64,000 nucleotides of DNA from Corallococcus caeni. Its GTDB lineage: Bacteria; Myxococcota; Myxococcia; Myxococcales; Myxococcaceae. A program made the translations under genes and the position numbers. The stretch lies in assembly GCF_036245865.1 (NCBI RefSeq), contig NZ_BTTW01000001.1:248001-312000 (forward strand), written 5' to 3'. Each line of letters opens with the position of its first letter. Positions within the stretch are counted from its first letter, which is position 1. Under the pieces are notes generated by a model. The model had not been told where the DNA came from, ran no database searches, and saw only the letters and a program-made list of their open reading frames with translations. Positions 50,184-58,671 of this stretch are shown piece by piece.

Positions 50184-52151
50184 ATGGCGAAGCGGCTGGG
50201 AGAGCGGTTGATTGAGGCCGGCCTCGTGACCCCCGGGGCCGTGGAGCAGGGTCTGGAGCACCAGAAGATCACCGGCCACAAGCTGGGGGACTGTCTGGTG
50301 GAGCTGGGCCTGCTCCAGGAGGCCGCGCTGCTGCGGCTCCTGGCCAACGAGTTCCAGACCCGCTTCGTCACCGCGGACAAGCTGGCCAAGGCCCGTATCG
50401 ACACGAAGGTCCTGGACAAGCTGCCGGTGCGGCTGGCGGAAGCACAGAACGTGCTCCCGCTGGCCATCGATCCGGAGCGCAAGCTGCTATCGGTGGTGGC
50501 CGCCGAGCCGCAGAACAAGTCGCTGCTCGACGAGATCGCGCTCGTCACCGGCATGTCGGAGGTCTACGCGTACATCGGCCTGCGCAGCGCCATCTCCGCG
50601 GCCATCCGCAAGCACTACTACGGCGACCCCACGGCGTTCACCACGCTGCTGGAGGGCCCCAGCGCCTCCAACGGGCCCCGCCGTCCGGACACCCCGTCCA
50701 ACACGCACGTGGGCGCGGAGCCCGGGCGCGGCGGATCCTCCGCCGGCCGGAGCGCCACCAGCCTGAGCATGCGGCTGGAGACGGACGCGCGGATGCGGCT
50801 GCAGCGCGCCGGCAGCGGCACCAACGTGGCGCGCGTCTCCACGCAGCGCCGCGAGCCGGGCGGCCCGCGCGGGCTCATCAGCGACACGGACTACGTGGAG
50901 ACGCTGAGCCTGATGGTGGGCCTGCTGGAGCAGGACCGGCCCCGGCACCGGGGACACTCCGCGCAGCTGGCGCGGCAGGCGGGCATCGTCGGCCAGCGCA
51001 TGGGCATGCCCCACAAGGAGCTGGCGGCGCTGTCCATCGCCGCGTACCTGCACGACCTGGGCAAGCCGTCGGAGCGCCACTACTCGCTGGCGAGCAACGC
51101 GGCCAACGCGGAGTGGAAGGCGCAGGCGAAGGCGTGCTGCCGCGCGCCCACGAAGCTCTTTGAAACGGTGCACCTGCCCGCGCAGGTGAACACCATCCTC
51201 GCGCAGCTGTACGAGGCCTGGGACGGCTCCGGCACGCCCCAGGGCGCCAAGGGCGAGGACATCACCCTGGGCGCGCGCATCCTGGCGGCGGTGGACAGCT
51301 TCCTGGAGCTGACCAAGAACCCGGGCAACGCGCACGGCCGCGTCTTCACCAAGCAGCAGGCGCTGGAGCACCTCAAGCAGCACGCGGGCGTGCTCTACGA
51401 CCCGGTGGTGGCGGACATCGTCGGCCAGCTCCAGAGCGGTTCGCTGCTGGTGCACCGGCTGGCCAGCGAGGGCCGGCAGGTGCTCATCGCGGAGCCGGAC
51501 GAGGCCACGCGCGGCGAGCTGCTGGAGGCGGTGCTCAAGCAGGAGCTGGTGGCGCACGCGCTGTCCACGCTGGACGGCGCGCTGGACGGCCTGGCGCGGC
51601 AGGACTGCGACGTGCTGGTGGTGAGCCTGCGGCTGGGTCAGCAGGAGGTGATGGACCTGCTGGAGGCCGTGCGCTCCACGCCGGAGAGCGCGGGCCTGCC
51701 CATCGCCGTGGTGGGCGAACCGGATGCGCAGGCGCGCGAGCGGCTGCTCATGGCGGGCGCGACGGCGGTGCTGTCCCCGGGCGACAAGGCGGAGGTGGCC
51801 CGCACGGTGCTGTCCCTCTTCCAGGACCGGGTGCAGCACAACGGCCCGGGCCGGGTGGTGCGCGGCAGCTTCGACGAGCTGCCACCGAAGGATCTGCTCC
51901 GCACGCTGGGCGGCGGCAAGAAGAGCGGGAAGCTCCAGCTGCGGCACCACACGCTGGAGGGCTCGCTGCACCTGGAGCGCGGACGCGTGGTGCACGCGGC
52001 GTTCGGCGGCCACTCGGGGGAGCCCGCGCTGCAGGCCCTGCTGAAGATGAAGCAGGCGGACTTCGTCTACGACCCGGACGCGCTGCTCCTGGACATGCCG
52101 CAGTTGGATCAGGACCTGGAGGCCCTGGCCAACGCGCTCAGCCCAGGGTGA
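50184..52151 (+). CDS. MshEN - HD-GYP-like - receiver-like - DUF4388 signalling protein
   Basis: 655 residues in four parts. MshEN (about 1-150) has two copies of the c-di-GMP-binding pattern (RLGERLIEAGLV, KLGDCLVELGLL). A HD domain (about 245-420) has YLHDLGK near 290, but the HHE..DGxGYP block reads LYEAWDGSGTP, losing metal-site histidines and the GYP Tyr. A receiver-like domain (about 430-545) has Ser in place of the usual Asp (VLVVSLRLG). DUF4388/PATAN (about 555-650) completes it. It likely senses c-di-GMP and transmits by interaction. It is co-transcribed with the exoribonuclease and overlaps tatD's 3' end by 14 bp, convergently. Confidence 0.83.
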   Translation: MAKRLGERLIEAGLVTPGAVEQGLEHQKITGHKLGDCLVELGLLQEAALLRLLANEFQTRFVTADKLAKARIDTKVLDKLPVRLAEAQNVLPLAIDPERKLLSVVAAEPQNKSLLDEIALVTGMSEVYAYIGLRSAISAAIRKHYYGDPTAFTTLLEGPSASNGPRRPDTPSNTHVGAEPGRGGSSAGRSATSLSMRLETDARMRLQRAGSGTNVARVSTQRREPGGPRGLISDTDYVETLSLMVGLLEQDRPRHRGHSAQLARQAGIVGQRMGMPHKELAALSIAAYLHDLGKPSERHYSLASNAANAEWKAQAKACCRAPTKLFETVHLPAQVNTILAQLYEAWDGSGTPQGAKGEDITLGARILAAVDSFLELTKNPGNAHGRVFTKQQALEHLKQHAGVLYDPVVADIVGQLQSGSLLVHRLASEGRQVLIAEPDEATRGELLEAVLKQELVAHALSTLDGALDGLARQDCDVLVVSLRLGQQEVMDLLEAVRSTPESAGLPIAVVGEPDAQARERLLMAGATAVLSPGDKAEVARTVLSLFQDRVQHNGPGRVVRGSFDELPPKDLLRTLGGGKKSGKLQLRHHTLEGSLHLERGRVVHAAFGGHSGEPALQALLKMKQADFVYDPDALLLDMPQLDQDLEALANALSPG

Positions 52152-52914
52152 GGTTGAAGAGGCGGACCGCGTTCGCGGTGGTGACGCGGGCCACCTCCTC
52201 CAGCGAGACGCCCTTCAGCTCCGCCACCTTCTTCGCCGTCTCCAGCACGTGCGCGGGCTCGTTCTTGCGGCCGCGGTGGGGCACCGGCGCGAGGAAGGGG
52301 CTGTCCGTCTCCACCATCAGGCGCTCCAGCGGCGCGAAGCGCACCGCGTCCTGGAGGGCCTCCGTCTTCTTGTAGGTGACGACGCCGGACAGCGACAGGA
52401 AGAAGCCCCGGTCCAGGTACTTGCGGGCCGCGGCCGTGTCGCCGGTGAAGCAGTGGATGACGCCGTTCGTGACGTCCTCCGCCGCCAGGGCCGCCTCGCA
52501 GTCGTCATGCGCATCGCGCACGTGCACCACCAGCGGCTTGGACAGGCGCTTCGCGAGCGCGCACTGGCGCCGGAAGACGGTGGCCTGCACCTCGCGCGGC
52601 GAGTGGTCGTAGTAGTAGTCCAGCCCGGCCTCGCCCACGGCGCGCAGCTCCGGCCGCGCGCAGGTGCGCTCCAGCATCTCGAAGTCCGCTTCCGTCGCGC
52701 GGGCGGCCTCGTGCGGGTGGATGCCCAGCGTGGGCGACAGGAAGTCCGGGTGCCGGGCGGCGACCTCCAGCGCGTGCCCCCAGTCACCGGGGCCGTGGAA
52801 CTGGCCCACCAGCACCGCGTGCACCAGCCCCGCGGCGCGGGCGCGCTCCAGCACCGGCGCCACGTCCGCGTAGTCCTTCGGCTCCAGGTGGCAGTGCGCA
52901 TCAACCAGTTTCAT
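52138..52914 (-). CDS. tatD: TatD family metal-dependent deoxyribonuclease
   Basis: 258 residues, an amidohydrolase-type TIM barrel of normal TatD length. Metal ligands: DAHCHL near the start, LGIHPHEA, GEAGLDYYYDH (Glu), VVHVRDAHDD, IHCFTGD and the late ETDSPFLAP. TatD enzymes are 3'-5' DNA exonucleases used in repair or DNA degradation. ATG 52914 overlaps the stop of the HEAT gene (ATGA), so the pair is coupled. The 3' end overlaps the convergent signalling gene. Confidence 0.93.
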   Translation of the reverse strand: MKLVDAHCHLEPKDYADVAPVLERARAAGLVHAVLVGQFHGPGDWGHALEVAARHPDFLSPTLGIHPHEAARATEADFEMLERTCARPELRAVGEAGLDYYYDHSPREVQATVFRRQCALAKRLSKPLVVHVRDAHDDCEAALAAEDVTNGVIHCFTGDTAAARKYLDRGFFLSLSGVVTYKKTEALQDAVRFAPLERLMVETDSPFLAPVPHRGRKNEPAHVLETAKKVAELKGVSLEEVARVTTANAVRLFNLTLG

Positions 52915-53885
52915 GGGCTCTCCCGAAACAGCTCTTCCAGCTCCGTGCGCGCCTCTTCCGAGGCGAAGGTGGGCACGGCGGCGCGCACGCGCTCCAGCCC
53001 CTCCGCCACGCCCAGGCGCCAGAGGCCATCCGCCGCGTCCAGCCGGTCGTCCTCGGTCGCGCTCCGGTCCTCCAGCACGGCGAGCAGCCAGGGCAGCGCC
53101 CGGGCATCTCCCAACCGGCCCAGCCCGCGCGCGGCGGCGCCCCGGCACGGGTCCTTCGCGTCCGCGAGGATGTCCTTCAGCCGCTCCAGCGCGCCGGGGA
53201 CCTTCAGCTCGCCGCACAGCTCCACCGCCAGCGCCCGGTCCGCGCTCCACTTCTTGCGCGTGCGCTGCATCAGCCAGTCCGCGCCCTCCGGGTCCCCCAG
53301 CTTCAGCAGCACGCCCGCGGCCTGCGTCTTGTCGAAGGCGGGCAGGAGCCACTTGCCGAAGAGGCGCTTCACCGCCGGCAGCGCCCGCGCGTCCTCCAGC
53401 TCCGCCAGCGCGCCCAGCGCCCGGAAGCGCAGCGTGTCCACGTCCAGCGCGGCCACGAGCACGTCCAGGCCCGCCGGGTGCTTGAGGGAGGCGATGCCTC
53501 GCGCGGCCTCGAAGCGGACCTCCGGGGTGGGGTCCTCCAGCATGCCGGCCAGGGCCCCGCGCGCGTGTGGCAGCGCCAGGTCCGCGAGCCGCCCGGTGGC
53601 CTCCAGCCGCACGCGGGTGTCCTCGTCGCGCAGCCGGGGCAGGAGCATGTCCGGCAGCTGCTCCGGCGGCAGGATGACGGACGCGAGGCTCACGCCCGAG
53701 CGGCGCACCTCCGGCTGCGCATCCGCGAGCAGGCGCACGAGCACGTCCGCGAACGCGTCGGCGTGCGTGGGCTCCTCGGAGGCCAGCTGGAACAACAGGT
53801 CCGCCGCCTCGGCCCGGCTCGCCGGACGCTTCTCACGCTCCAGGGTCAACAGGGCGCGGTCCCGCTCGGCACGCCAGTCCGCCAC
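52911..53885 (-). CDS. HEAT-repeat protein
   Basis: 324 residues made of about eight helical HEAT repeats (for example EVRRSGVSLASVILP, RVRLEATGRLADLALPHARGALAGMLEDP, EVRFEAARGIASL, CRGAAARGLGRLGDARALPWLL). These form a solenoid scaffold for binding proteins. GTG 53885 follows GAGGTGA. It is coupled to tatD, so it may act with it, but no function is known. It starts 68 bp after the metG stop. Confidence 0.85.
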   Translation of the reverse strand: MADWRAERDRALLTLEREKRPASRAEAADLLFQLASEEPTHADAFADVLVRLLADAQPEVRRSGVSLASVILPPEQLPDMLLPRLRDEDTRVRLEATGRLADLALPHARGALAGMLEDPTPEVRFEAARGIASLKHPAGLDVLVAALDVDTLRFRALGALAELEDARALPAVKRLFGKWLLPAFDKTQAAGVLLKLGDPEGADWLMQRTRKKWSADRALAVELCGELKVPGALERLKDILADAKDPCRGAAARGLGRLGDARALPWLLAVLEDRSATEDDRLDAADGLWRLGVAEGLERVRAAVPTFASEEARTELEELFRESP

Positions 53886-53953
53886 GTCTCGTCACCTCGC
53901 TCGCCGGGGGGCGGAATGCCCCCCGGCGTGTCCTTGAAGCCACTGCGTCCGCG

Positions 53954-56080
53954 CTACTTCACGTCGGCGCCGGGCGGCACGTCGCCCGGATCCAGCAGGG
54001 ACAGGTCCTTGCCGCCCGAGCCCGCCGTCAACAGCATGCCGCGCGACTCGATGCCCTTGAGCTTGCGCGGCTTGAGGTTCGCCACCACCACCACGCGCCG
54101 GCCCGCCACCGCCTCCGGCGCGTACGCCTCCGCGATGCCGGAGACGATGGTGCGCGGCGTGCCCTCGCCCAGGTCCACGTCCAGCTTGAGCAGCTTGTCC
54201 GCGCCCTTCACCTTCTCCGCGGCCACGATGCGCCCCGCCTTCAGCACCACCTTGGCGAAGTCCGCGTACTCGATGTCGGCCGCGGGCGCCCCCTCCGCCG
54301 CCCCCGCGCCAGGGGACGCCTGCGTGGTGGGCACGCCTTCCGGACTCTTCGCTTCCACGGGCTTCTTCTCCGTCTTCTTGTCCTTGCCACCGGCCTTCGC
54401 GGGCTCGGCGGCCGGCGTCCCCTCGGGGACCTTGATGATGGCGTTGACGCGCTCCTCCTCCAGGCGGGGCAGCAGCGGCTCCGGCGTGCCCAGCGGACGG
54501 GTGCGGTCCAGCAGCGGGTACTTCGCGGTGGCGAGTGCCTGGAACGTCAGCGGCTGGGCCCCCAGCTGCGCGAACAGCTTCTCCGACACGCGCGGCGTCA
54601 CCGGCGCCAGCAGCGCGCCCACCAGGTACGCCACGTCCGCCGCGTCCGACAGGTCCGCCCGCGCGGCCTCCGCGTCCTTCTTCACCAGCGCCCACGGCGC
54701 GGCCGTCTGCAGGAACGCGTTCGCGGTGGAGGCGATCTCGGTAATCACCTTGATGGCGTTGCGGTACTCCAGCTTCTCGAACGCCTCGCGCACCTCCGGC
54801 ACGCGCGCCAGCGCGTCCTCCACCAGCTTGCGCCCCGCCCCTTCCGCGCGGCCCGGCGCGAGCTTCTTCTCCAGCGGCCCGGCCAGCAGCGACAGCGCGC
54901 GGTTGGCCAGGTTGCCCACGTTGTTGACGAGCTCGCCGTTCACCCGGAGGCGGAAGTCCTTGAGGTTGAGGTCCAGGTCCTCCACGCCCGCCCCCAGGTT
55001 GGCCGCGTAGAAGTAGCGCAGGTAGCTGGGGTCCAGGAGGTCCAGGTAGTCGCGCGCGGCCACCATGGTGCCGCGGCTCTTGGACATCTTCTCCCCGTTC
55101 ACGGTCAGGTGCCCGTGCACCTTGATCTCGTTGGGGATGTGGAACCCCGCGACCTTCAGCACCGCGGGCCAGAACAGCGCGTGGAAGTAGACGATGTCCT
55201 TGCCGATGAAGTGGACGATGCGCGTGGGCGCGTCCTTGCCCCAGTACGCGAGCGCGTCCGGGAAGCGGCCCGACTCCTTCGCCCACTTCTCCGTCGTGGC
55301 GATGTACCCGATGGGCGCATCCAGCCAGACGTAGAAGAACTTGTCCGTCTCACCGGGGATGGCGAAGCCGAAGTACGGCCCGTCGCGGCTGATGTCCCAG
55401 TCCGCCAGGCCCTTCTCGAAGAAGCCCTGGAGCTGGGTGGCGAGGCCCGGGTGGATGAAGCCGGGGCGCTTGAGCACCTCCTGCAGGAAGTCCGCGTGGC
55501 GCGACAGCTTGAAGAACAAGTGCACGGAGTTGCGGCGCACCGGCGGCGTGCCACACAGCGCGCAGCGCGGGTCGATGAGGTCCGTGGGGTTGTACGTCTT
55601 GCCGCACTTCTCACAAGCGTCGCCGTACTGGTCCACCGACTTGCAGTTGGGACAGGTGCCCCGGATGAAGCGGTCCGGCAGGAAGCGCTTGTCCTTCTCG
55701 CAGTAGGTCTGCTCGATGTCGCGGCGGTCGATGTCGCCCGCGTCCTTCAAGCGCCCGTAGATGAGCTCCGCGTAGTGGCGGTTCTCCGGCGAGTTGGTGG
55801 AGTGGAAGTAGTCGAAGCGGATGTCGAAGTCGCGGAAGTCGCGCTGGTGCTCGTCGTGGAAGCGCGCGACGAACTGCTCCGGCGGGATGCCCTGCTTCGC
55901 GGCGTTGATTTCAATGGGCGTGCCGTGGGTGTCGTCCGCGCAGAAATAGACGACGTCCTGGCCGCACGAGCGAAGGAAGCGGACGTAGATGTCCGTCTGG
56001 ATGTACTCGACGGCGTGGCCGAGGTGGACGGCGCCGTTCGCGTACGGAAGGGCGCTGGTGACGAGGGTTCTCTCCGCCAT
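53954..56080 (-). CDS. metG: Methionine--tRNA ligase with C-terminal tRNA-binding domain
   Basis: 708 residues. HLGH (residues 19-22, the HIGH motif), the CPNC...CEKC...CALC zinc knuckle (about 143-173), KMSKSRGT near 330, and an anticodon-binding helical domain. A linker rich in Lys/Pro/Ala (about 560-625) leads to a C-terminal EMAP/Trbp111 OB-fold (FAKVVLKAGRIVAAEKVKGADKLLKL). It charges tRNA-Met. ATG 56080 has AGGAGAG upstream; a longer in-frame start at 56158 is rejected. Divergent from the NRDE gene. Confidence 0.97.
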   Translation of the reverse strand: MAERTLVTSALPYANGAVHLGHAVEYIQTDIYVRFLRSCGQDVVYFCADDTHGTPIEINAAKQGIPPEQFVARFHDEHQRDFRDFDIRFDYFHSTNSPENRHYAELIYGRLKDAGDIDRRDIEQTYCEKDKRFLPDRFIRGTCPNCKSVDQYGDACEKCGKTYNPTDLIDPRCALCGTPPVRRNSVHLFFKLSRHADFLQEVLKRPGFIHPGLATQLQGFFEKGLADWDISRDGPYFGFAIPGETDKFFYVWLDAPIGYIATTEKWAKESGRFPDALAYWGKDAPTRIVHFIGKDIVYFHALFWPAVLKVAGFHIPNEIKVHGHLTVNGEKMSKSRGTMVAARDYLDLLDPSYLRYFYAANLGAGVEDLDLNLKDFRLRVNGELVNNVGNLANRALSLLAGPLEKKLAPGRAEGAGRKLVEDALARVPEVREAFEKLEYRNAIKVITEIASTANAFLQTAAPWALVKKDAEAARADLSDAADVAYLVGALLAPVTPRVSEKLFAQLGAQPLTFQALATAKYPLLDRTRPLGTPEPLLPRLEEERVNAIIKVPEGTPAAEPAKAGGKDKKTEKKPVEAKSPEGVPTTQASPGAGAAEGAPAADIEYADFAKVVLKAGRIVAAEKVKGADKLLKLDVDLGEGTPRTIVSGIAEAYAPEAVAGRRVVVVANLKPRKLKGIESRGMLLTAGSGGKDLSLLDPGDVPPGADVK

Positions 56081-56190
56081 GGGACTCTCCTGAGGGCGGC
56101 GGACCATAGCCGCTCGGGGATACGAGGTCATCGCCAACATGCACGCCGGGGAGTGCATGGCACGAAGGTGGATGTTATCGACCGGACGCC

Positions 56191-56985
56191 ATGTGCACCG
56201 TCCTCATCCTCCGTAACGTCCATCCCGAGTGGCCGCTGGTCCTCGCCGCCAACCGGGATGAGCTCTACGCGCGTCCGGCCCACGGGCCAAAGGTCCTCTC
56301 CGAGCCCCCACGCGTGGTGGGCGGCCAGGACGTGGAGCGAGGCGGAACGTGGATGGGGGTGACCCACGAGGGAGTCGTCGTCGCCCTGACGAACCAGCGC
56401 GGCGCCCGGAGCCTGGGCCTGGCCCCCCGCTCTCGGGGCGAGGTGGTGCTGCGCGCCCTCCAGGCCGGCTCGGTGGAGGCCATCGAGCGCTACCTCGGCA
56501 CCCTGCCCGCCCCGGAGTTCCTCCCCTTCAACCTGCTCTACGGGGACGCCCACACGCTGCGGGTGGCCTACGCGCGGCCGGGCCACGCCCACCTGCTGCA
56601 CGAGGACGTCCCGGCGGGCGTGCACGTGCTCCCCAACGACAGCCTGGACAACCTGGCGCTGCCCAAGGTGCGGCGGGCGCACGCGCTGGCCGAAGGCGTG
56701 GCGAAGCGCCCGTGGCCGGAGCTGGTGACGGGACTCCAGGCGGCCCTGGCGGACCATGCCCTGCCGCCTCGCGAGGCCGCGACGGGGGCGCTCGCGGAGA
56801 ACGACCTGCCCGCGGACTTCCTCCAGCAGCTCCAGGCGCTGTGCATCCACACGGAGGGCTACGGGACCCGCTCGTCCGCCATCGTCGCGCTCGGGCCCGG
56901 GCGCGTGGGGCACTACCTGGCCACGGACCTCGCCCCCTGCCAGGGCGGCTGGCGGGACGTGACGGGCCTGCTCACCGCGCCTTGA
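56191..56985 (+). CDS. NRDE family protein (TANGO2-like)
   Basis: 264 residues. N-terminal MCTVLILRN with Cys2, as in Ntn-hydrolase-type NRDE proteins, then AANRDELYARPA carrying the NRDE motif (about 24-27) and GGTWMGV. A late GYGTRSSAIVAL is also conserved. The human homologue TANGO2 is linked to heme or lipid metabolism; the bacterial function is unclear. Convergent with the patatin gene, 15 bp between the stops. Confidence 0.92.
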   Translation: MCTVLILRNVHPEWPLVLAANRDELYARPAHGPKVLSEPPRVVGGQDVERGGTWMGVTHEGVVVALTNQRGARSLGLAPRSRGEVVLRALQAGSVEAIERYLGTLPAPEFLPFNLLYGDAHTLRVAYARPGHAHLLHEDVPAGVHVLPNDSLDNLALPKVRRAHALAEGVAKRPWPELVTGLQAALADHALPPREAATGALAENDLPADFLQQLQALCIHTEGYGTRSSAIVALGPGRVGHYLATDLAPCQGGWRDVTGLLTAP

Positions 56986-57000
56986 AGGGCCTGCCGCCTC

Positions 57001-57888
57001 TCAGTCCAGCCGCGCCCGCATCACCGCGTCGTGGCCCGCGTCGTAGGTGGCCTCGAAGGCGGGGCCCCGGCCGGTGAAGGCCTCCGCGGGGGGCATGCCC
57101 ACGTCCACGCGGACCTCCCGCACGTCGCAGCCCAGGTCGGAGCGGTAGAAGGCGGGCTCGCCCGTGACGTTGATGGCGATGAGCCGCGCGCCCGGGAACA
57201 GCTGACACGCGTCATGGACGGGCGTGGCGGACACGCGGTCCGCGCCCGGGTCGATGCGCTCCAGCGACGCGTCCTCGAACAGGAGCGGGTTGGCGGCGCT
57301 CGCGGCGACGGCCTCCGACAGCGGGCCGCGCGTCACTGTGACCAGCCGGATGCCGCCGTCCAGGGGCGCCTGGTGGAAGGTGGCGAAGGGCACGGGCAGT
57401 TCCTCCACGCGCGCGCCCGCGTAGAAGCGCTCCAGCACGTGGGTGAAGCGCTCGTGGCTCAAGCGCGGCACGGAGGCCGCGCCGCTCGCCGCGCCCAGCG
57501 CTCCCGCCGCCACGGCCGGCCCCAGCGCGCCGCCCGACATCAGCACCGCCAGCAGGCCCACGGCCGCGCCCACCGCGCCGCGCGCCGCGGTCGTCCGGCG
57601 CGTCTCGTCTTCGTAGGCCGCGAAGAAGGCCCGGTAGCGCTGGCGCAGGTCGTCCCCGGGCGCGGAGGCATAGAGGCCGCCCACCACCGCGCCCATGCTG
57701 TTGCCCACCACGCAGTCGATGGGGACGCCCCGCGCGACCAGCGCATCCAGCGCGCCCACGTGCGCGAGCCCCTTGGTGCCGCCCACCGACAGCACCACGC
57801 AGGTGCGTGAAGCGCGCGTCTCCCGGTGGCACGACAGCGCCCCCGAAGCCACCACCACCAGCAACACCCACCCCAGCCGCCGCCCCAT
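57001..57888 (-). CDS. Patatin-like phospholipase, probable lipoprotein
   Basis: 295 residues. A hydrophobic leader ends in a possible lipobox ALSC (Cys20). The patatin fold has oxyanion loop SVGGTKGLAHVGAL (about 34-47), nucleophile elbow GNSMG (Ser64) and catalytic Asp in LDGG near 180, a Ser-Asp dyad that hydrolyses phospholipid or lipid esters. A Gly/Ala-rich hydrophobic stretch at about 105-140 may contact membrane. It would act in the envelope rather than the cytosol. ATG 57888 follows GGAGGA. Confidence 0.88.
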   Translation of the reverse strand: MGRRLGWVLLVVVASGALSCHRETRASRTCVVLSVGGTKGLAHVGALDALVARGVPIDCVVGNSMGAVVGGLYASAPGDDLRQRYRAFFAAYEDETRRTTAARGAVGAAVGLLAVLMSGGALGPAVAAGALGAASGAASVPRLSHERFTHVLERFYAGARVEELPVPFATFHQAPLDGGIRLVTVTRGPLSEAVAASAANPLLFEDASLERIDPGADRVSATPVHDACQLFPGARLIAINVTGEPAFYRSDLGCDVREVRVDVGMPPAEAFTGRGPAFEATYDAGHDAVMRARLD

Positions 57889-58051
57889 GCGTCCTCCAGT
57901 TCCGTCCGGGAAGCGCGGCCACCCTACCCTGTTCCGGCGAAGCGGGCGCCGTCGGCGGACGCTTCACCCGGCCCCCGCCCCCGGCCGGGAGACCCGAGGC
58001 GGCGGTCTCACGGAGCGCCTGGAGAACGCGCGTGATTCCTCCTGGCCGGGC

Positions 58052-58552
58052 CTAGAACTGGGTCGCGGGAATGAACGGCGAGACGTAGTTGGGTCCCTTG
58101 TTGTCGTTCTGCCACCCCGCCGCGCAGCTCGCCTGGTAGGCATTGGGGGTGTAGGGCATCTCGACCGCCAGCGACTGCTCGGTCCCGTTGACGACCTGCG
58201 GGCCGTTGAGGACGGTGGTGGTCGTCGCCGCCCGCTGGTCGATGGCGACGCTGGTGATCGTCAGCTTCCCCTTGTCCTTGCAGGTCTCCGTGCACACCGC
58301 GCGCATGACGGTGGCGCCACTGGCGTTCACCACCTTGTCCAGCGTCAGCGTGGTGGTGCACTTGCCGATGAGCGGCCCGTTGAGCGTGGAGGACAGCGCG
58401 CTCGACACCGTCGCCACCGCGTCCGTCCCATCCGGGGCATCGCCCGGGCCACCGCAGGCCGCGAGCGCAAGGCCTCCCGTCAACACCACCCGGGCAAGAC
58501 GGCCCCGTGCCACCGCTCCAACTCGACCCGCGTTCGCTGCCTGCGTCTTCAT
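58052..58552 (-). CDS. Hypothetical lipoprotein with four cysteines
   Basis: 166 residues. Signal peptide with Arg-rich n-region and lipobox LAAC (Cys33). The mature part is beta-rich (LTLDKVVNASGATVMRAVC, LTITSVAIDQRAATTTTVLNG) with four mature-domain cysteines that could pair. No family recognised. ATG 58552 follows AGGAGA. It lies 119 bp downstream of the M4 protease gene on the same strand, behind a hairpin, so it may be separately transcribed. Confidence 0.72.
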   Translation of the reverse strand: MKTQAANAGRVGAVARGRLARVVLTGGLALAACGGPGDAPDGTDAVATVSSALSSTLNGPLIGKCTTTLTLDKVVNASGATVMRAVCTETCKDKGKLTITSVAIDQRAATTTTVLNGPQVVNGTEQSLAVEMPYTPNAYQASCAAGWQNDNKGPNYVSPFIPATQF

Positions 58553-58637
58553 GATGTCTCCTGGGGAATGGACCGCTCACAAACACGACCGCCCCCGGGA
58601 CAGGAGCCCCGGAGGCGGAAGGTGACCTTCACATGGC

Positions 58638-58657
58638 CCGGCGTGGACTCACGCCGG
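58638..58657 (-). terminator. Hairpin after the M4 protease gene
   Basis: Perfect 8-bp stem CCGGCGTG / CACGCCGG with a 4-nt loop, 14 bp after the protease stop. No T-tract, so termination strength is uncertain. Confidence 0.5.
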
Positions 58658-58671
58658 ACCCGCGCGAGGGA

